Positions 1-12,062 of a DNA stretch of 64,000 bases are shown here, piece by piece (the first letter of the stretch is position 1; each line of letters begins with the position of its first letter). The position numbers were made by a program, and so were the translations under genes. This stretch comes from Trifolium pratense (Eukaryota > Streptophyta > Magnoliopsida > Fabales > Fabaceae), in the NCBI RefSeq assembly GCF_020283565.1, contig NC_060064.1, positions 16,140,337 to 16,204,336 on the forward strand. Direction: 5' to 3'. A model generated the notes under the pieces. It searched no databases. It worked only from the letters and a program-made list of their open reading frames with translations, and had not been told where the DNA came from.

Positions 1-190
1 CAATTTTGTATATGGTGAAAAAAATTCCTAACATCATCAACTTTGGTCCATTCCGTTAGTGAAACAAACGACAGGGATCAAAGTTGATGACGGAAAAAAA
101 TGTAGGACTTTTTTCATCGTAAAAAAATGTAGGGAATATTCTTGACTATAGGGCAAAATGTAGAGACTAAAAACATATTTAATCCTTTAA
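1..190. repeat. Dispersed repeat fragment
   Basis: No gene is visible. The text has the character of a dispersed plant repeat tail. It includes an 11-bp inverted pair (CATCAACTTTG near 36 and CAAAGTTGATG near 79) and repeated 'aaaaaatgtagg' phrases. The family is not identified. Confidence 0.3.
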
Positions 191-875
191 TTAATGTAAG
201 GTTTTTCTAATACTTAAAAAGAGAGACAGCTGTTAATATCTACATTTTTTTAAGCCAACAATTAGCAAAACAAGCCAAGGCAATGCCACCAAAGTATCTC
301 AAGCCATTTAGCCAACTATTTCATCCTACTAGTATTTATTTTCTTTTCTTTTGGTGAATTTCCTACTGGTATTCTAGTTCTAGTAACCATAACCAATGAT
401 GAAAATATATGCTTTTCCAAAAACAAAAAGATGAAATATGTTCTCACTTTAAAAAAAGGAAGAAAAAAACTTCTATGCAAGTCAAATGATGGCTGTATTC
501 TTGCATAATTCCACTCAAACTCTAATCCTGTACAAAATATTCCGCATGAAATCAAAATTTGTCTAACACTGACTGCATATACATGACAAAGATATCAACT
601 GATACATATCTGGCTTGAAATGTAAAAACTTTTGTTGTGATCCTATATATAATATATACTATAATATATCTATCTCACAATGTAAAACTATTGTACTTTC
701 TTTTCTTCCACCTCTACAACCTATGTGATATTGCAAAAAGCCATGGGGGCATTATTTAAGATTTGCTTTGAGCTCTTCAGAGTTTAGAACTTTACACTGT
801 TGTTTGTTTGGTACATGCTCAGCTTTCAGGTGCTCTGGCTTTCTTCAATTAGAAATTCATACGTCTAAAGTCCAA
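191..875 (-). other. 3' UTR / downstream region of the AP2 gene
   Basis: This non-coding stretch lies just downstream of the AP2-like stop codon on the minus strand. It probably holds the 3' UTR. I could not fix a polyadenylation site, and the short ORF here has no recognisable content. Confidence 0.35.
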
Positions 876-3800
876 TCACTCCTCTGGCTGATATATAGTG
901 TATGTTGAATCGGTCTCAGTCTTTGTAACCTGCACATTAATCCAAATATTCTTGGTAAGTTAATGTGAACCTACAAAGATGTGATGAATAACTTCTATCT
1001 TACCATGTACAGCCCTCTCATGTTACTGGTGATTATGAATTGAAGTAGTGATGCCTAAATTGCAGTTATGAAAATATTTGATAACGTTCGTATTAGGTTC
1101 AGAAAAATGTGATATAGTTTGGCTTAAAATTGCATTCATTACATTGATCAACTCATCCAAGAACCCGTTTGGACGGATTTTCCAGAAGTACTTGAGAGAA
1201 AAAAAATATCACAAGAATCTCACAAAAGCTGATCTTTTGAAACAATAGCGCTTTCATATATGTCGAAATTAACTTTATGCATCTCAATTTTTTGAGAAGC
1301 TCTCTCATGTAAATTTTCCATTAGCATCTAGAAACTTATAATGAATTGTTTCACAAGTGAAGAACCATAACTTAACTAAGAAGCTCCTATGAGTTAGTAT
1401 AAACTAATTCAAATTGGCCTAAATAAAATTGCTGACACTAGTAACACTATATATCTGGCCTAATGGCAAGGGAAAACATATCTTCATAAACATGTAATGT
1501 AATCACCAGACAAGTAAAAATGAAAATGATATTATGGTAATACTTGAAAGAATATTCTAATCAGAACAATTGATAACGCACACTCATGAAGTTTAATTTG
1601 AGTCTTGCTAACAAATGTTAAACAATCAAAAGATAGAAAGTATTAAATGAAAAGTACAGCCTCTGTTACATTGGCAGCTTAAAATGTTTTACTTTTCATT
1701 AACTACTTTCAATTTTCAATCCTTAACAAGTGCCCAAAAACAATCGTAAGCATTTTCCTTATTTTATTTATACTGAGTTTCCTTTCCAATTCGATGTATT
1801 TTTCATTTTGAGTATCAACAATACGTGATTTTATGATGCAGATCATTACTAAAGACAGTTATAAGTAACTCACTGAGCCTTTTTAGCATTGTTAAATGAT
1901 TTTCATATAATCTTATTCCTCATATATCAAATAAAACACTTTAGTCATTATACCAACCTCAGCTGGACGAGAAAGGCTGGCAGGAAGCATAGGAATGAGC
2001 GATGTCCAGAGAGCAGGATCTACCAATGGATCAACAGTGTTGTACGTTGTCAAAAGCGGCGCAGATAAGAATGGTGTCAATGGGTAAACATTTCTTTGAA
2101 GAGACAACGCTCCACTCATTCCCATTGCAATGTCAAGTCGATCATTGCCACCATCATGATTTGAGGGTTTCTCTACTGCCTTTCCACGATCCAACTCATT
2201 GACTATATTTTTGTTTTCATTCTCATCATTATCAGTGCTACTTTCCTGTCTTTTTGCCGCTTTCTCTTGCATGCTCTTGTAAGCAGCAGACTGTGACAAT
2301 ATACTTAAGGCAGACATTGAAGAACTTTTATGTTTTTTCTCATTGTGGAGCCGTCCTAACTCTGGCAACTTGTATGGTTCTGTCGGTTGGACTTTCTGTT
2401 CCAATGTTTTCAGTTCACTGTAAATATCTCCTCCTGCAAAACCATGTTTCTTTTCTTCTGATAATCTTGTTCCAGCATCAGGTTGTCGATTCTTATTAGA
2501 TCCCCACCATTTTATGTGATTTGTTAAATCAACCTTTCTTTCTATACAGAAACCACTAACATATTCACTTTCCGCAGCTGAATCATCCCCTGTACCTTCA
2601 ATATTTGTAAAAAGGTCAGATGATGGTGATCTTGCTGGTAAAACAGTTGGAATCAATTGAATAATGTAACATTTTTTCAACAGCAAAAGGTGGGCCACAA
2701 ATGAATGTCGTTCATATAACTCCACTCAATCGAAGAATAGATTGGACTTAAAATTTGATTACCACGTACCATAATGCATACTACTGAAGTAATCTGATCC
2801 AGTCAATCGACCATATGGCTCCCATCGTCTAATTTTTTATACCAGCACATGCAAAATGAAATTCACAATTCAAGTTAGCATCAAATCTATACCAAAATCT
2901 ATAATTGGGATGACAGCTACACCAGATCAGGAAGAACTATAGTTCACAGCAAAGACGAGAAAGACAAAGTCAGCTTGGTCAACGAAAAATTAGATCGAAA
3001 CACATATGACATACCCACACAGACTTGCCTGTGAATATAGATCAAAAAGAATTTAATTGACAGACAATTTCTGTTAAAACAATTTGATGGATGCACACCT
3101 GGAGAGTCCACGATATTTTGCTAGTCCTCTTGAAAAACCACTGCTCTTCCTGCATCAAGCAAAATATCATGTAAGCAGCAGTAGATTACATATTAATATT
3201 TTTGTGAGAGGTATACACACACATACCGTCGCAAAGATGCAAGGTATTCTTCTCTCGAAACGTTCTGCATTTCTTCAAGATCTCTTGTATAATCAGTCAC
3301 CTGCAGTTCACAAATCAAACTTGCTATAAAAATTACTCTATTTACCAGAAGCGGTTAGATATCACCCTTTTCCTATCAAAGAGAGCAGCGGATTTATAGT
3401 GTCAAATGTTAAAATCTAGTTACTAACAACACATTTTCATCTTATCCAAATGACATGTTTGGAAAGAAGGCATGATAATCATATATACTAACATAGATAC
3501 AAAATTGGAGGTAACTTAACAGTAATCGCCAACTCCCAGATCCACCAGAAAATAACTGAGTAAAAGACATTCTAGCCATTTCAACAAGAACATGTTTTGA
3601 TACAAAAAACAAAGCAGGAAATGAGTAGCCACCATTTTCATCAAGCAATAGGAGAACACAAATCACAAAACCAGATGGAATTTCTGAAATAAGGCAACTA
3701 ATTCAAACTATCTCCAAATTAAGTAAAAAAAAAACAAAACATATAAGTAACAATCTTACTGGGAAATTAATAAGAGTGCCAGGACCCCAATATTTGAGAG

Positions 3801-4610
3801 CAGCAAGATCATACGCTCTAGCCGCTGCTTCCTCATCATCATATGCCCCTATCAAAAACATCATCAAATCACCAATCAGCAAAAAATCCAATAAAAAAAG
3901 AACAATAAAAAGAACAAGGGAGCATCACCTCAAAAACTCACCCAAGTAAACTGCCATCAGCCCATCACCACAAAAAACACGAATTTTCGTCAAATCAATC
4001 CATGCACATCACAAAAACATAAACATAAGCAATTCCATCATCAAACAAAACCTTAAAAATGACTTAAGTTCAAAAACTCAAACCTTGCTTTCCTTTCTTA
4101 TTCTGATTCTGGTTCCATGTACTTTTATCCCATAGATGCGCTTCATATCGACCAGTCCATCTATGCCTAATACACAAATCACCAAATTCAGTTTACAAAC
4201 AATCAAACTAACCTAAGAGCCATTAACAAATAACAATTACCCTTAATACAAAAAATTAAATTAATTAAGCGATTAACTGAAACTTCTAAGCTATGATCCT
4301 TAACATATTTCAATCGAAATCTCAAAAAGCTAATCCAAACCAAATCTAAATCTAACAAACTCATTGAAATTTGAACATTGCAAGAAGCTAGCTCTAGCTA
4401 CCTGGTGACACCACGGTAGATGGAGCTACGTTTTCCGGCAGCACACGGAGGCATTTTACTGATTCGTTCTTTAGCAGTACAACCTCTCTCTTTCTTCGCT
4501 TTCTTCAATCCTCTGTAAAGTAAAAGCTGATCATTCGCAACCGCTAAAGCTTCTGAGTTTTCCGCAGATTTTCCATGATCGGAGGAAGACGAAGCCATCG
4601 AAGAAACCAA
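876..4610 (-). CDS. AP2-like transcription factor, At2g41710/SMOS1 type (9 exons)
   Basis: A nuclear DNA-binding protein of the AP2 family. Exons reconstructed on the minus strand are 4402-4610, 4084-4166, 3942-3950, 3760-3848, 3227-3300, 3099-3149, 2770-2828, 1958-2634 and 876-929. All introns are GT-AG and phases agree, giving 434 codons plus stop. Exon 1 ends in SSIYRGVTR and exon 2 continues [14 protein letters not shown]. Exon 3 is the 9-nt AP2 microexon and exon 4 carries [20 protein letters not shown], so the first AP2 domain is complete. Exons 5-7 encode only a degenerate second repeat ([22 protein letters not shown]), which is typical of this subfamily. The C-terminus has the conserved [21 protein letters not shown] and [13 protein letters not shown] blocks. 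Met5 (4598) aligns better with the Arabidopsis start than Met1. Rice SMOS1 of this clade controls organ size; the same role here is an inference. Confidence 0.93.
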
Positions 4611-4760
4611 ACCCTAACCCTAGAGAGAGAGAGAGAGAGAAAGTGATAGTTCCGTTATTTGAGGACAGTGTATTTTGTTTGCAATGAAGTGTGAGAGAGA
4701 TAGTTACAAGGAAGAAAGGAAGAAGAAGGAGAAGGAAAGTGTGGAGTTACGGAAATGTCC
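4611..4760 (-). promoter_or_regulatory. AP2-gene 5' leader with GA/CT microsatellite
   Basis: Just upstream of the AP2 start lies a (GA)n tract at about 4621-4641 on the plus strand, which is CT-rich on the sense strand. A purine-rich stretch follows to 4740. CT-rich leaders are common in plant 5' UTRs. No convincing TATA box was seen, and the transcription start is unknown. Confidence 0.4.
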
Positions 4761-6270
4761 TTTTTTGGTTTTGAAATGACGGGTGGGTCAATTGGGATAA
4801 TAGCGGTTTTTGACGTATGTAACGGCTAGGACGCTTTAAAGGGTAATAATGTCATTTGAAGTGTTTTATTATTGCTATGACACATTCATGCATGATATTG
4901 TTTGGTGTCACCTTGTCTGCTGTTTGTTCCATTTTTTTTCAAACCAAATCCAGTCACTACTGTCGAATCTTATATAATCAATCAATATTTTATTTGAAAA
5001 GTTTTACAAATACAATTTTTAATTCTCTACTTTCTCTCTACTTTTCCTATTTTTCTTAAGAAGTCTACTATAAATCATTAGTTGGTACAATGATGATTGA
5101 CGTTGGATTTGATAAGGAGGATCATGATATGATCCTCTGTAACTGTGATCGGAAGGGGGCTGAAACCACTTGATGCTAGAATTGACCTCCGAATCTGATT
5201 AGGTGGTTTAGTCAGCAGGATACTGATTGTGGAAAAAAAATGTGTGCTTCCATTTCCGCGCTAACCTTGAGATTTGATTTCCTAATATCGATGTGTTTAT
5301 TTTGGATGCAAATGGAGTGATATGTGAATCTCCTTTGGGTAATTTAGTAATTTTGATGTAGTTTCCAAAATACACCAAACATATTTATGCGCATGATATT
5401 TTTTATAAATTAACGAATTTATGAATTGAACTTAGGAGTTGAATGAAATAATTGTTTGGTCAATAGTTGTTTTAGAAATACCGGATTATTGAATTAACCT
5501 ACATAAATCTTTTTATGAATTTGAATTAACCTACGATAGTAAGGAATCTTTTTAATAGAAAATGGTTCTTGTTCATTAACATTGATTTGAACTATTTAGT
5601 TAATTCGTCGTGACAATAAGAGTAAGAAGGTACGTAACTTCGAACGACATTTATCAAATCATGAAGAGGAAGTGAATCGAAATTCTAATAATCTCGATCT
5701 ATAATCGTTTGAAATCATCAATTTTATTGTTATTCGTCTAATAAACCAACTTTGCTTAGGGAACCCCCCTACATTTACATCCTAAATATGATACAATTGT
5801 CTTGTCGAGATTGAAACAATTCCTATGTATATGAAAATTCATTTTATTACTTAACGACAACTTAGTTCACTTGCTAAAATTGTCATCATACACCAAACTT
5901 GTTTTTTTTTGACAAATACACCAAACTTGTTAAAAGCTCCTTTTAAATCATAATTTTCATCAATTCAATATTTGTTGTGTGAATTTCACATTAAATAGGA
6001 GCTAATTTTATTTGTTACTGTTTAACCATTTCTTAAAAATGTGTATATTAATTTCATTTGACCTTTTCATTTTCTAAATTCTCATGTGTTTATTTGGATA
6101 GAATATGTTTATAATTATTTAAGTGTAAATTAGCAAATTGAGTATAGTTCAATTGTTTATAAATAATTATAAATGTTTATATGACAAATAGGTTTTTATC
6201 CCCCGCAAAGTAGACGAATTTTAATTTATCACCTATAAATAGGTTATTATATGATATGTTTAAATAATAT
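4761..6270. other. Intergenic, no gene recognised
   Basis: AT-rich sequence without a credible coding exon. ORFs of about 60 codons have no recognisable content. Confidence 0.4.
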
Positions 6271-6640
6271 TATTTTGGTGTTGTAATGTTATTTTAGATA
6301 AACAACTTTTATCGGTACTGTGATGTTATTTTGGAAATTCAAGTTTTTTTTTTTATATATATTTAAAATTGTAAGATACTATAATGTTATTTTGGATGGA
6401 TAATTTTAATTGGTACTACAATGTTATTTTGGAACTTCAAGTTTTTTTTTTATGTTTAAAATTGTTCGGTACTGAAACGTTATGTTGTAAACCGCACCAA
6501 CCGAACCAATCCAAATTGCATTGGTTTGGATGATTTTTTAAAAATCAACCGAACCAAACCAAACTGCATGCATTTTTATCTCACGGTTAGGATGACTTTT
6601 ATATTTAACACCGAACCAAACCGCACCGCGAACGCCCCAA
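6271..6640. repeat. Degenerate tandem repeat plus 'accgaaccaaacc' repeat
   Basis: The phrase 'atgttattttgga...ttcaagtttttttt' occurs twice, about 110 bp apart (around 6320-6350 and 6420-6450), with a more divergent copy at 6286. The block then runs into 'accgaaccaaaccgcaccg' words of a dispersed plant repeat. Confidence 0.4.
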
Positions 6641-7014
6641 GGTGACATCTTCCAGAGGTGATTAATGCTTCATCTGCCCAACAATCTCAATCATATAGAT
6701 GCTCAACGTCTTAGGTTTAGCATAGATGCAAGGGTCCATGTCATGCCTGCTCTGCATCCGACCCAGATCACATATACTTACCATGATCCTCACCCACAAG
6801 GAGGAAGAGGAAGAGTGATAACAATTAATATGTGGGGAAATAATAATCTTAATTTTGCGCAAGGAGACACTCAAGTAAACGTAGCAAATGTTGATAAACA
6901 ACATACTCCCAAATTAAAACCAAGTGATACTAATTAAAGAAAAAAATAAAAATTATCGACAAACATATCTAGCAACAATGAAACTATAATAAAAAAGAAT
7001 ATTAAGCATTTCAT
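6641..7014. other. Unrecognised sequence with a 90-codon plus-strand ORF
   Basis: An ORF at 6665-6937 encodes a Gly/Asn/His-rich product of no recognisable family. Base composition is less AT-rich than the flanks, so this may be a relic of a coding exon. No splice context supports a gene. Confidence 0.2.
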
Positions 7015-7085
7015 CACTAGGGAGCCTATTGATGAATGAGATGGGCGACATAAATATTAAAGTTACAGCAATAGGCTCCCTAGTG
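7015..7085. repeat. Perfect 17-bp inverted repeat (hairpin)
   Basis: CACTAGGGAGCCTATTG at 7015-7031 is the exact reverse complement of 7069-7085, leaving a 37-nt loop. No transposon body is visible in the loop. Confidence 0.85.
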
Positions 7086-7336
7086 TCCTTCAATTAATCC
7101 TTCATACGCTCTTCGGGTATGAAATCATAACCATCCAAGACAAATACAACCGGGAGATCAAAACAAGAGAAAGGTTCAAGCCGTCAGGTTTCTCGGTATG
7201 GTTTCCAATATTCAGGTGTGCAACCACGATCCACCATACATTGGAAAACAGCTGCAATTGACAGTCATCTTCGTCCATCCGATCACTAAATATCAAGTTC
7301 TCATATAAGTCCTCGATTGATATTTTTAAAGGGAAA
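7086..7336 (-). pseudogene. Gene relic, family not recognised
   Basis: The minus strand carries coding-like sequence: an acidic stretch (SDRMDEDDCQLQLF) about 7260-7300, and in another frame the phrase VVFVLDGYDFIPEERMKD before a stop near 7097-7100. Two frames are needed to read it, which suggests a frameshifted exon. It abuts an LTR-like repeat at about 7337. Confidence 0.3.
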
Positions 7337-7804
7337 TTGTCGCGGCGCAAAAAATACCCTCGAGTGTAAACACTCGAAAAATAACAGAGTCGCCACCGAA
7401 TTTTATTTATCCCAAAAAAGGGAAAGGAAAATATCGAGAAAACCTTGAGGGGTAGATAAAAAGGGTTCAGGAGTTGGTTATGCGAGGGGAAGGTATTAGC
7501 ACCCCTCACATCTGTTGTACTCAACGGGAACCTTTTAGAGGGAAATGCGTGTTTGCTTTAATGTGTTTTTTCATGTTTGCTTGATTACTTGTTTCTTGTT
7601 TCATCAATAGAAAAAAGTTTGTTTTTTATTATTATTATTATGATTAGGGATACGGGGAAAAAGGTTTTGTTTTTTATTATTGTGTCCGACAAGATGTTGA
7701 ATCCTGCTCCTACGTATTCCCAGGTGCAATGGGAAAATCAGGGTTTCGTAGTTCAGGGTAAAAAATATTTGTGGGTTGGTTGCTTTTAGACGCATGACGT
7801 CTAA

Positions 7805-7956
7805 GTCGCATTCTCGTAGTTAAACGCTGCTTGTATGCTCGCACCATGGAGGCTTAAGCGTTTTTTGTATTACGGAAAATGTCGCATTCTCGTATTTAAA
7901 CGCTGCTTGTATGCTCGCACGGTGGAGGCTTAAGCGTTGTTTGTGTTACGGAGAAA
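7805..7956. repeat. Tandem duplication, 76-bp unit x2
   Basis: Two adjacent copies start GTCGCATTCTCGTA at 7805 and 7881. They differ by only a few substitutions, such as 'ccatgg' versus 'cggtgg'. Confidence 0.85.
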
Positions 7957-8799
7957 GGACGAAAACGTCACCCGTTTTATGAAAAAAGTTTTACTTTTAC
8001 TGCGCGCGAGGGCAGTGAAAAAGGTTTGAGTGTGTTGAGTTGATTTTATGAGTTTTGTGAAAATATTTGAGAATGAGAATGGTCCGAGACACGAGTCATA
8101 CGTTAGGGCCTCGAAACCATCCGGGTAGAGAAAATCATACGTCAGTCCCTTCCTTTTTCATCCTTTTAATCTTAAGTATTGAATAATTCAAGCAATATGA
8201 AGAAGAAACAATCCAAGCAAACAAAGTATATACAATATATACGTATATGTACCAACTGAAGCTTTTGTTAATCTCATAGATTTTGCTTAATCGTATTTAT
8301 TACAAGTAAGAGAAAGTTGAGTTTTGGGGTTTTCAAAGTAATGAAGTGTTTTTGAGAAATAAACTTAAGATGAAAGTATTAATTCAAGTAAGCAATCCAA
8401 ACATTAAACATGAGTTTATTAAAATAAGCTTGAGAGATTTTGATTAATTAATCACTTAACTAACAATCACTTATTTAAGTGTTTAACCATTTAAGCACTT
8501 AATAATTTAAGCACTTTTAATTCAAACAACTTAAATGATTACTCACTTAATCAAGTATTTAATTAATTGACTAATTAATCAATAACTCAAATAATCATTT
8601 CCAATGAATAAGCACTTATTTAAATAAGCACTTATGTGAATAAGCTCTTATTTGAATAAGCACTTATATGAATAAACACTAAAGAATAAATAAACCGCCA
8701 CTGGGGTGTAAACTGGGGGTGAAGCAATAGCAATCTGCAACACCGAAGCCCAACCCAGCTGATTTTCGTCCAAACAAACAAATAAACAGAAAGGGAAAA

Positions 8800-9081
8800 A
8801 TCCAGTGTGGCGTGAGGACAGAGGCGCACAGTAGACGTTATGGATCTGAGCATTTTGATTAAATCAGGCGGCCAGGATTTAAAAATCCTATAACATATCT
8901 CGGCCCTTGGATCTTTTAAATAAAATCAAACGGTGCAAGGATCCAGTATGGCATGAGAACAGAGGCGCACATAGACGTCACGGATCTGAGCTTTTTGATT
9001 AAAACAGACGGCTGTGATTTACAAATCACATAACAGATCTCGGTCCTTGGATCGTTTAAATAAAATTTATCGGTTGTGTTT
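8800..9081. repeat. Tandem duplication, ~141-bp unit x2
   Basis: Copies start 'tccagtgtggcgtgag' at 8801 and 'tccagtatggcatgag' at 8942. Both run through 'ggatctgag', 'tttgattaaa' and 'ttggatc' blocks and diverge by point changes. Confidence 0.8.
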
Positions 9082-9600
9082 TAAAAACGGAGGGACCAAT
9101 GACACGTCACCACGTCATCGTCTTCAACCTCCTTCACCTTCAACCTCAAGAACACGATGAAGAAGAAGCCATGGGAGCTTCAACCAAGCTCACGGCTAAC
9201 AACAACTTCGTCCAATCTCAACCAAAAATTAAAATTTTATACACCGTTTTGCTCGAAATCTTGCGTACATCATGAATATAAACTTATATTTTTGAAAAGG
9301 TGTTTGTATCTCAAAAAAAGTTCGATACTTTAAAAACCCCGACAACTTAAAAATTCACATTTGAAGTTTGAATGATGTTTGGATGAATTTCGAAAAATGG
9401 AAAAGATGATGAAAAAGATGAGATTTTTGGTGATTCTAGCTCTTCAGAAAATCCAACCTCTATTCCTCTCTTCTCTGCTGCTTATATAGAGACAATAAGA
9501 ACATTCTAGGCTGAAGGAATTAGGTTAAAAAGGGTGAAAAATGAATTTTCTCATGAGTGACATTTTTGGTATTATAGTGGTAGTTTTATTTGTTCCAATC

Positions 9601-9865
9601 ATGATCTTTATCCAATGATTGGAGGGGATCACGAAATTTGATGAGGTGGCTACCTTCTAGAGCATTCTATGTGAGAATGGAGGTGTGCAATGGAATTGTT
9701 TTGGTATATTCCATTTTTGTGTTTTTGTTACATTTTTTTGGCCACTTATTCCTATTTTTTGGTAGTGTTGACTTTGGTCAAATTGATATTTTGGTGAATG
9801 GACATTGGTATTATAGTGGTAGTTTTATTTTTCCACTTATTCCTAAAAAAAAATAACTTACCTGT
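9601..9865. other. No gene seen; short direct repeat
   Basis: 'ggtattatagtggtagtttt' occurs at about 9569 and again at about 9807. Nothing coding is recognised. Confidence 0.4.
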
Positions 9866-11256
9866 CTATCCCTTGATTTCCAACGGGGGAAGATTATTTG
9901 TTTCGCTTAGATCTACATATTCGGTGTCCATCATTTCAACATTCTCATTCATCTGCAAACGAAAAATTAATTATTAAAAAAGAAAATCAACAAAATAACC
10001 CTCCTCCATTCAACCATCCTGATTCTCGATGACTTTATTTTGTAGAGATGCACGTAGGAGATTGCCACAATCTCGGGTTGTTGTATTTGTACATCTTTGA
10101 ATTCGGAATTACTATTAACATGTTTGAACTTCAAATTCTTAGACCATGTACAATGGTGTTGAATGAGTATGTTGAATGAGTGTTGAATGATTTGAGAGGG
10201 GTGTTGAATGAGTGTGTTGAATAACGTGAAGGAGAGAGGTGTTGAAAGAATTCAACATAGTTGAAAGCAAATGTGCAGGATACATGACGCGTTTTTATTG
10301 GCTGGATTTTTATCACATTAATACTTTGAACTCAATTATTTCATCGCAAATTAATTTTTTATTTTTTTTATTTTTTTACCAAAATTCATGATTTTTTTTT
10401 GTCTATAAATAGAGAATTGGTTCATTTGATTTGGACACAATTTTTTTTTTCACTATATTAATCTTATTATTATCTTCCTATTAGTGTTAATCTTGAAGTA
10501 TTAGTCTTTTTTTTTGGTGAAATGAATCTCAATAATTATTTTAACAGCCAAAATTCTTCTAATTATCCCAACAATTATCAAAATCCCAACAATTACGTTG
10601 TGTTGCATTTTAAATTATTTGTATCGTACTAATTACGTTGCTTGTGTGTTGCATTGCATTTTAAATTATTTGTATCATATTAATTACGTTACTTGTGTGT
10701 TGTATATTAAATTAAGTTAAGATGATTTGTATCGTATCAATTATTTAAATGAATTTTGTTTTTATTAGAAAAAACTAAAAAATAAATCGTTAAATGTTAA
10801 TTATTTTAATTTAATTTTAATCGATAATTGTAATTTTATGTAATCACAAAAACAAAAATATAAATTTAAATAAGAATATGAAATAAAAAGTGGTGGGGTA
10901 GAGAAAGTGGTGGGGCAGAGTGTCGAATGAAAAAACTATTGCAGAGAGTAAAAGTTGAATAAGTGTTGAATGAGTAGGTGGAAGAAAGAGAAAATGATGT
11001 GGAGTGTTGGGAGTTGAAAAAAGTGGTGTTGAGAGTTGAAACCATTGTGGATGGTCTTTTTTGAAGAAGCATTGTGGATGGTCTTAGTGCGATCCGAAAT
11101 GTACTGTGTCCAATCAAAATCATGTCCATCATCATCAGCGCATAGAAGCAAGGTCGGTTTCAAACTTTTGTTGTTATAAAATCTTCTATTATAAAAGAGA
11201 ATCAAAACAATAAGAGGTTTAACCATGTTCAAACTGTTGCTATAACTAAATATCAC
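9866..11256 (-). pseudogene. Unrecognised two-exon gene interrupted by a Harbinger element
   Basis: On the minus strand an ORF from about 11256 has a hydrophobic N-terminus (MVKPLIVLILFYNRR) and an acidic motif (CADDDGHDFDWTQYISDR). It stops being readable at the transposon (10142-11083). Beyond the element the same frame resumes at 10138 and runs to a GT donor after 10000. The next exon, 9866-9952, follows a good TTTGCAG acceptor and ends in TAG. Dropping the element and one TTA copy leaves one continuous frame. I do not recognise the family. The protein is disrupted here unless the element is removed from the transcript. Confidence 0.5.
10142..11083. mobile_element. PIF/Harbinger-type non-autonomous DNA transposon, 942 bp
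   Basis: The ends are inverted (GACCATGTACAATGG and, reverse-complemented, GACCATCCACAATGC) with direct TTA duplications at 10139-10141 and 11084-11086. Three-base TTA/TAA target duplication is diagnostic for PIF/Harbinger. Subterminal 'gttgaatgagt' words repeat at both ends in opposite orientation. The right end is duplicated (11042-11056 and 11070-11083). Inside, TATAAATA (about 10404) precedes an ATG at 10522 with an Asn-rich start (MNLNNYFNSQNSSNYPNN), like the Myb-type ORF1 of autonomous relatives. The ORF is truncated, and no transposase is present. Confidence 0.85.
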
Positions 11257-11291
11257 TCATATGAGTCATATATCTATATAATTTTATTCGG

Positions 11292-12062
11292 GCTGTGGAT
11301 GTTATGTTGTTTAAACAATGTTGCAACAACAAAGTGGAATTAGGTTATAAATCTTTCATTACTTGTTGTCCTTGTTTATTATTTACTTACACTTATAAAT
11401 TGAGTTTTACGGAGATGGTTTTGAAACCATACCATTGGAGGATATGAAGTCATATATCAGAAACACCGGACTGATTGTAGTAGGAGTCACTTGCATTCCT
11501 AAGATGAATGTGATCTGAGGAGTAAGTATTTATTTTATATAGTTTTAATTTTTTTAGTAATAATTAATTGTTTTTTTGGTTTTCAATTATAGAAAATTTA
11601 TCACAGCCATGCAGATGATAGAAGTTTCATATGGACATCGAATAACCTAGTCGATGATCACACTTTGGTTGTGATTGGGTATGGCGTGGAGCTAATAAAT
11701 GGACGAATCGTGAAGTCCTAGCTAGTACAAAACTCTCATGGGGAAGCTTGGGGCAACAATGGTTATGGATGTTTTAGGATGGATATAAGACTATCGAACG
11801 ATCTACTGTTGGCAGGCGCTGATCTATGAATAGGAGATATTGTGCGAGTATCTATTGTGGACCAGAAAACAATAATATTGTTCAAAACAATTGTAGAAGT
11901 CTATTACACGAAATTGTGATAGAAAATAAATCATTCAGTTGTTCGATGAGGAACAAAATACATACGATATGATCAAAGAAGCGGATGTTACATTGTTTAA
12001 ACATTATTGCAACAAAGTGTTAGAAATCATCCCTTATTGCCGTCCTTGTTTATTTTTCTTCG
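11292..12062 (+). pseudogene. Papain-type (C1) cysteine protease pseudogene fragment
   Basis: Exon-like sequence at 11402-11520 (YIRNTGLIVVGV) and, after a plausible intron with acceptor near 11593, sequence reading DHTLVVIGYGVE and then VQNSHGEAWGNNGYG. These match the catalytic His and Asn regions of peptidase C1 (normally N/DHAVxxVGYG and NSWGxxWGxxGY). A TGA (11516-11518) and a TAG (11719-11721) interrupt it, and the Trp of NSWG is His. The Cys region is absent. A direct repeat of about 90 bp ('gttgtttaaacaatgttgcaac' type) at 11292-11390 and 11979-12062 brackets the fragment, suggesting a decayed tandem duplication. Confidence 0.7.

Larger units (their letters stand above)
7337..9600. 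mobile_element. LTR-retrotransposon fragment, probably Ogre/Tat-like LTR
   Basis: Begins TGTCGCGGCGCAAAAAATAC and contains 'acagagtcgccaccgaa' and 'ggttatgcgaggggaagg', phrases I associate with legume Ogre-type LTR ends. Internal tandem duplications support a repeat origin: a 76-bp unit at 7805-7880 and 7881-7956, and a unit of about 141 bp at 8800-8940 and 8941-9081. There is no gag or pol, so it is a solo or truncated LTR. Family and boundaries are inferred. Confidence 0.4.
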
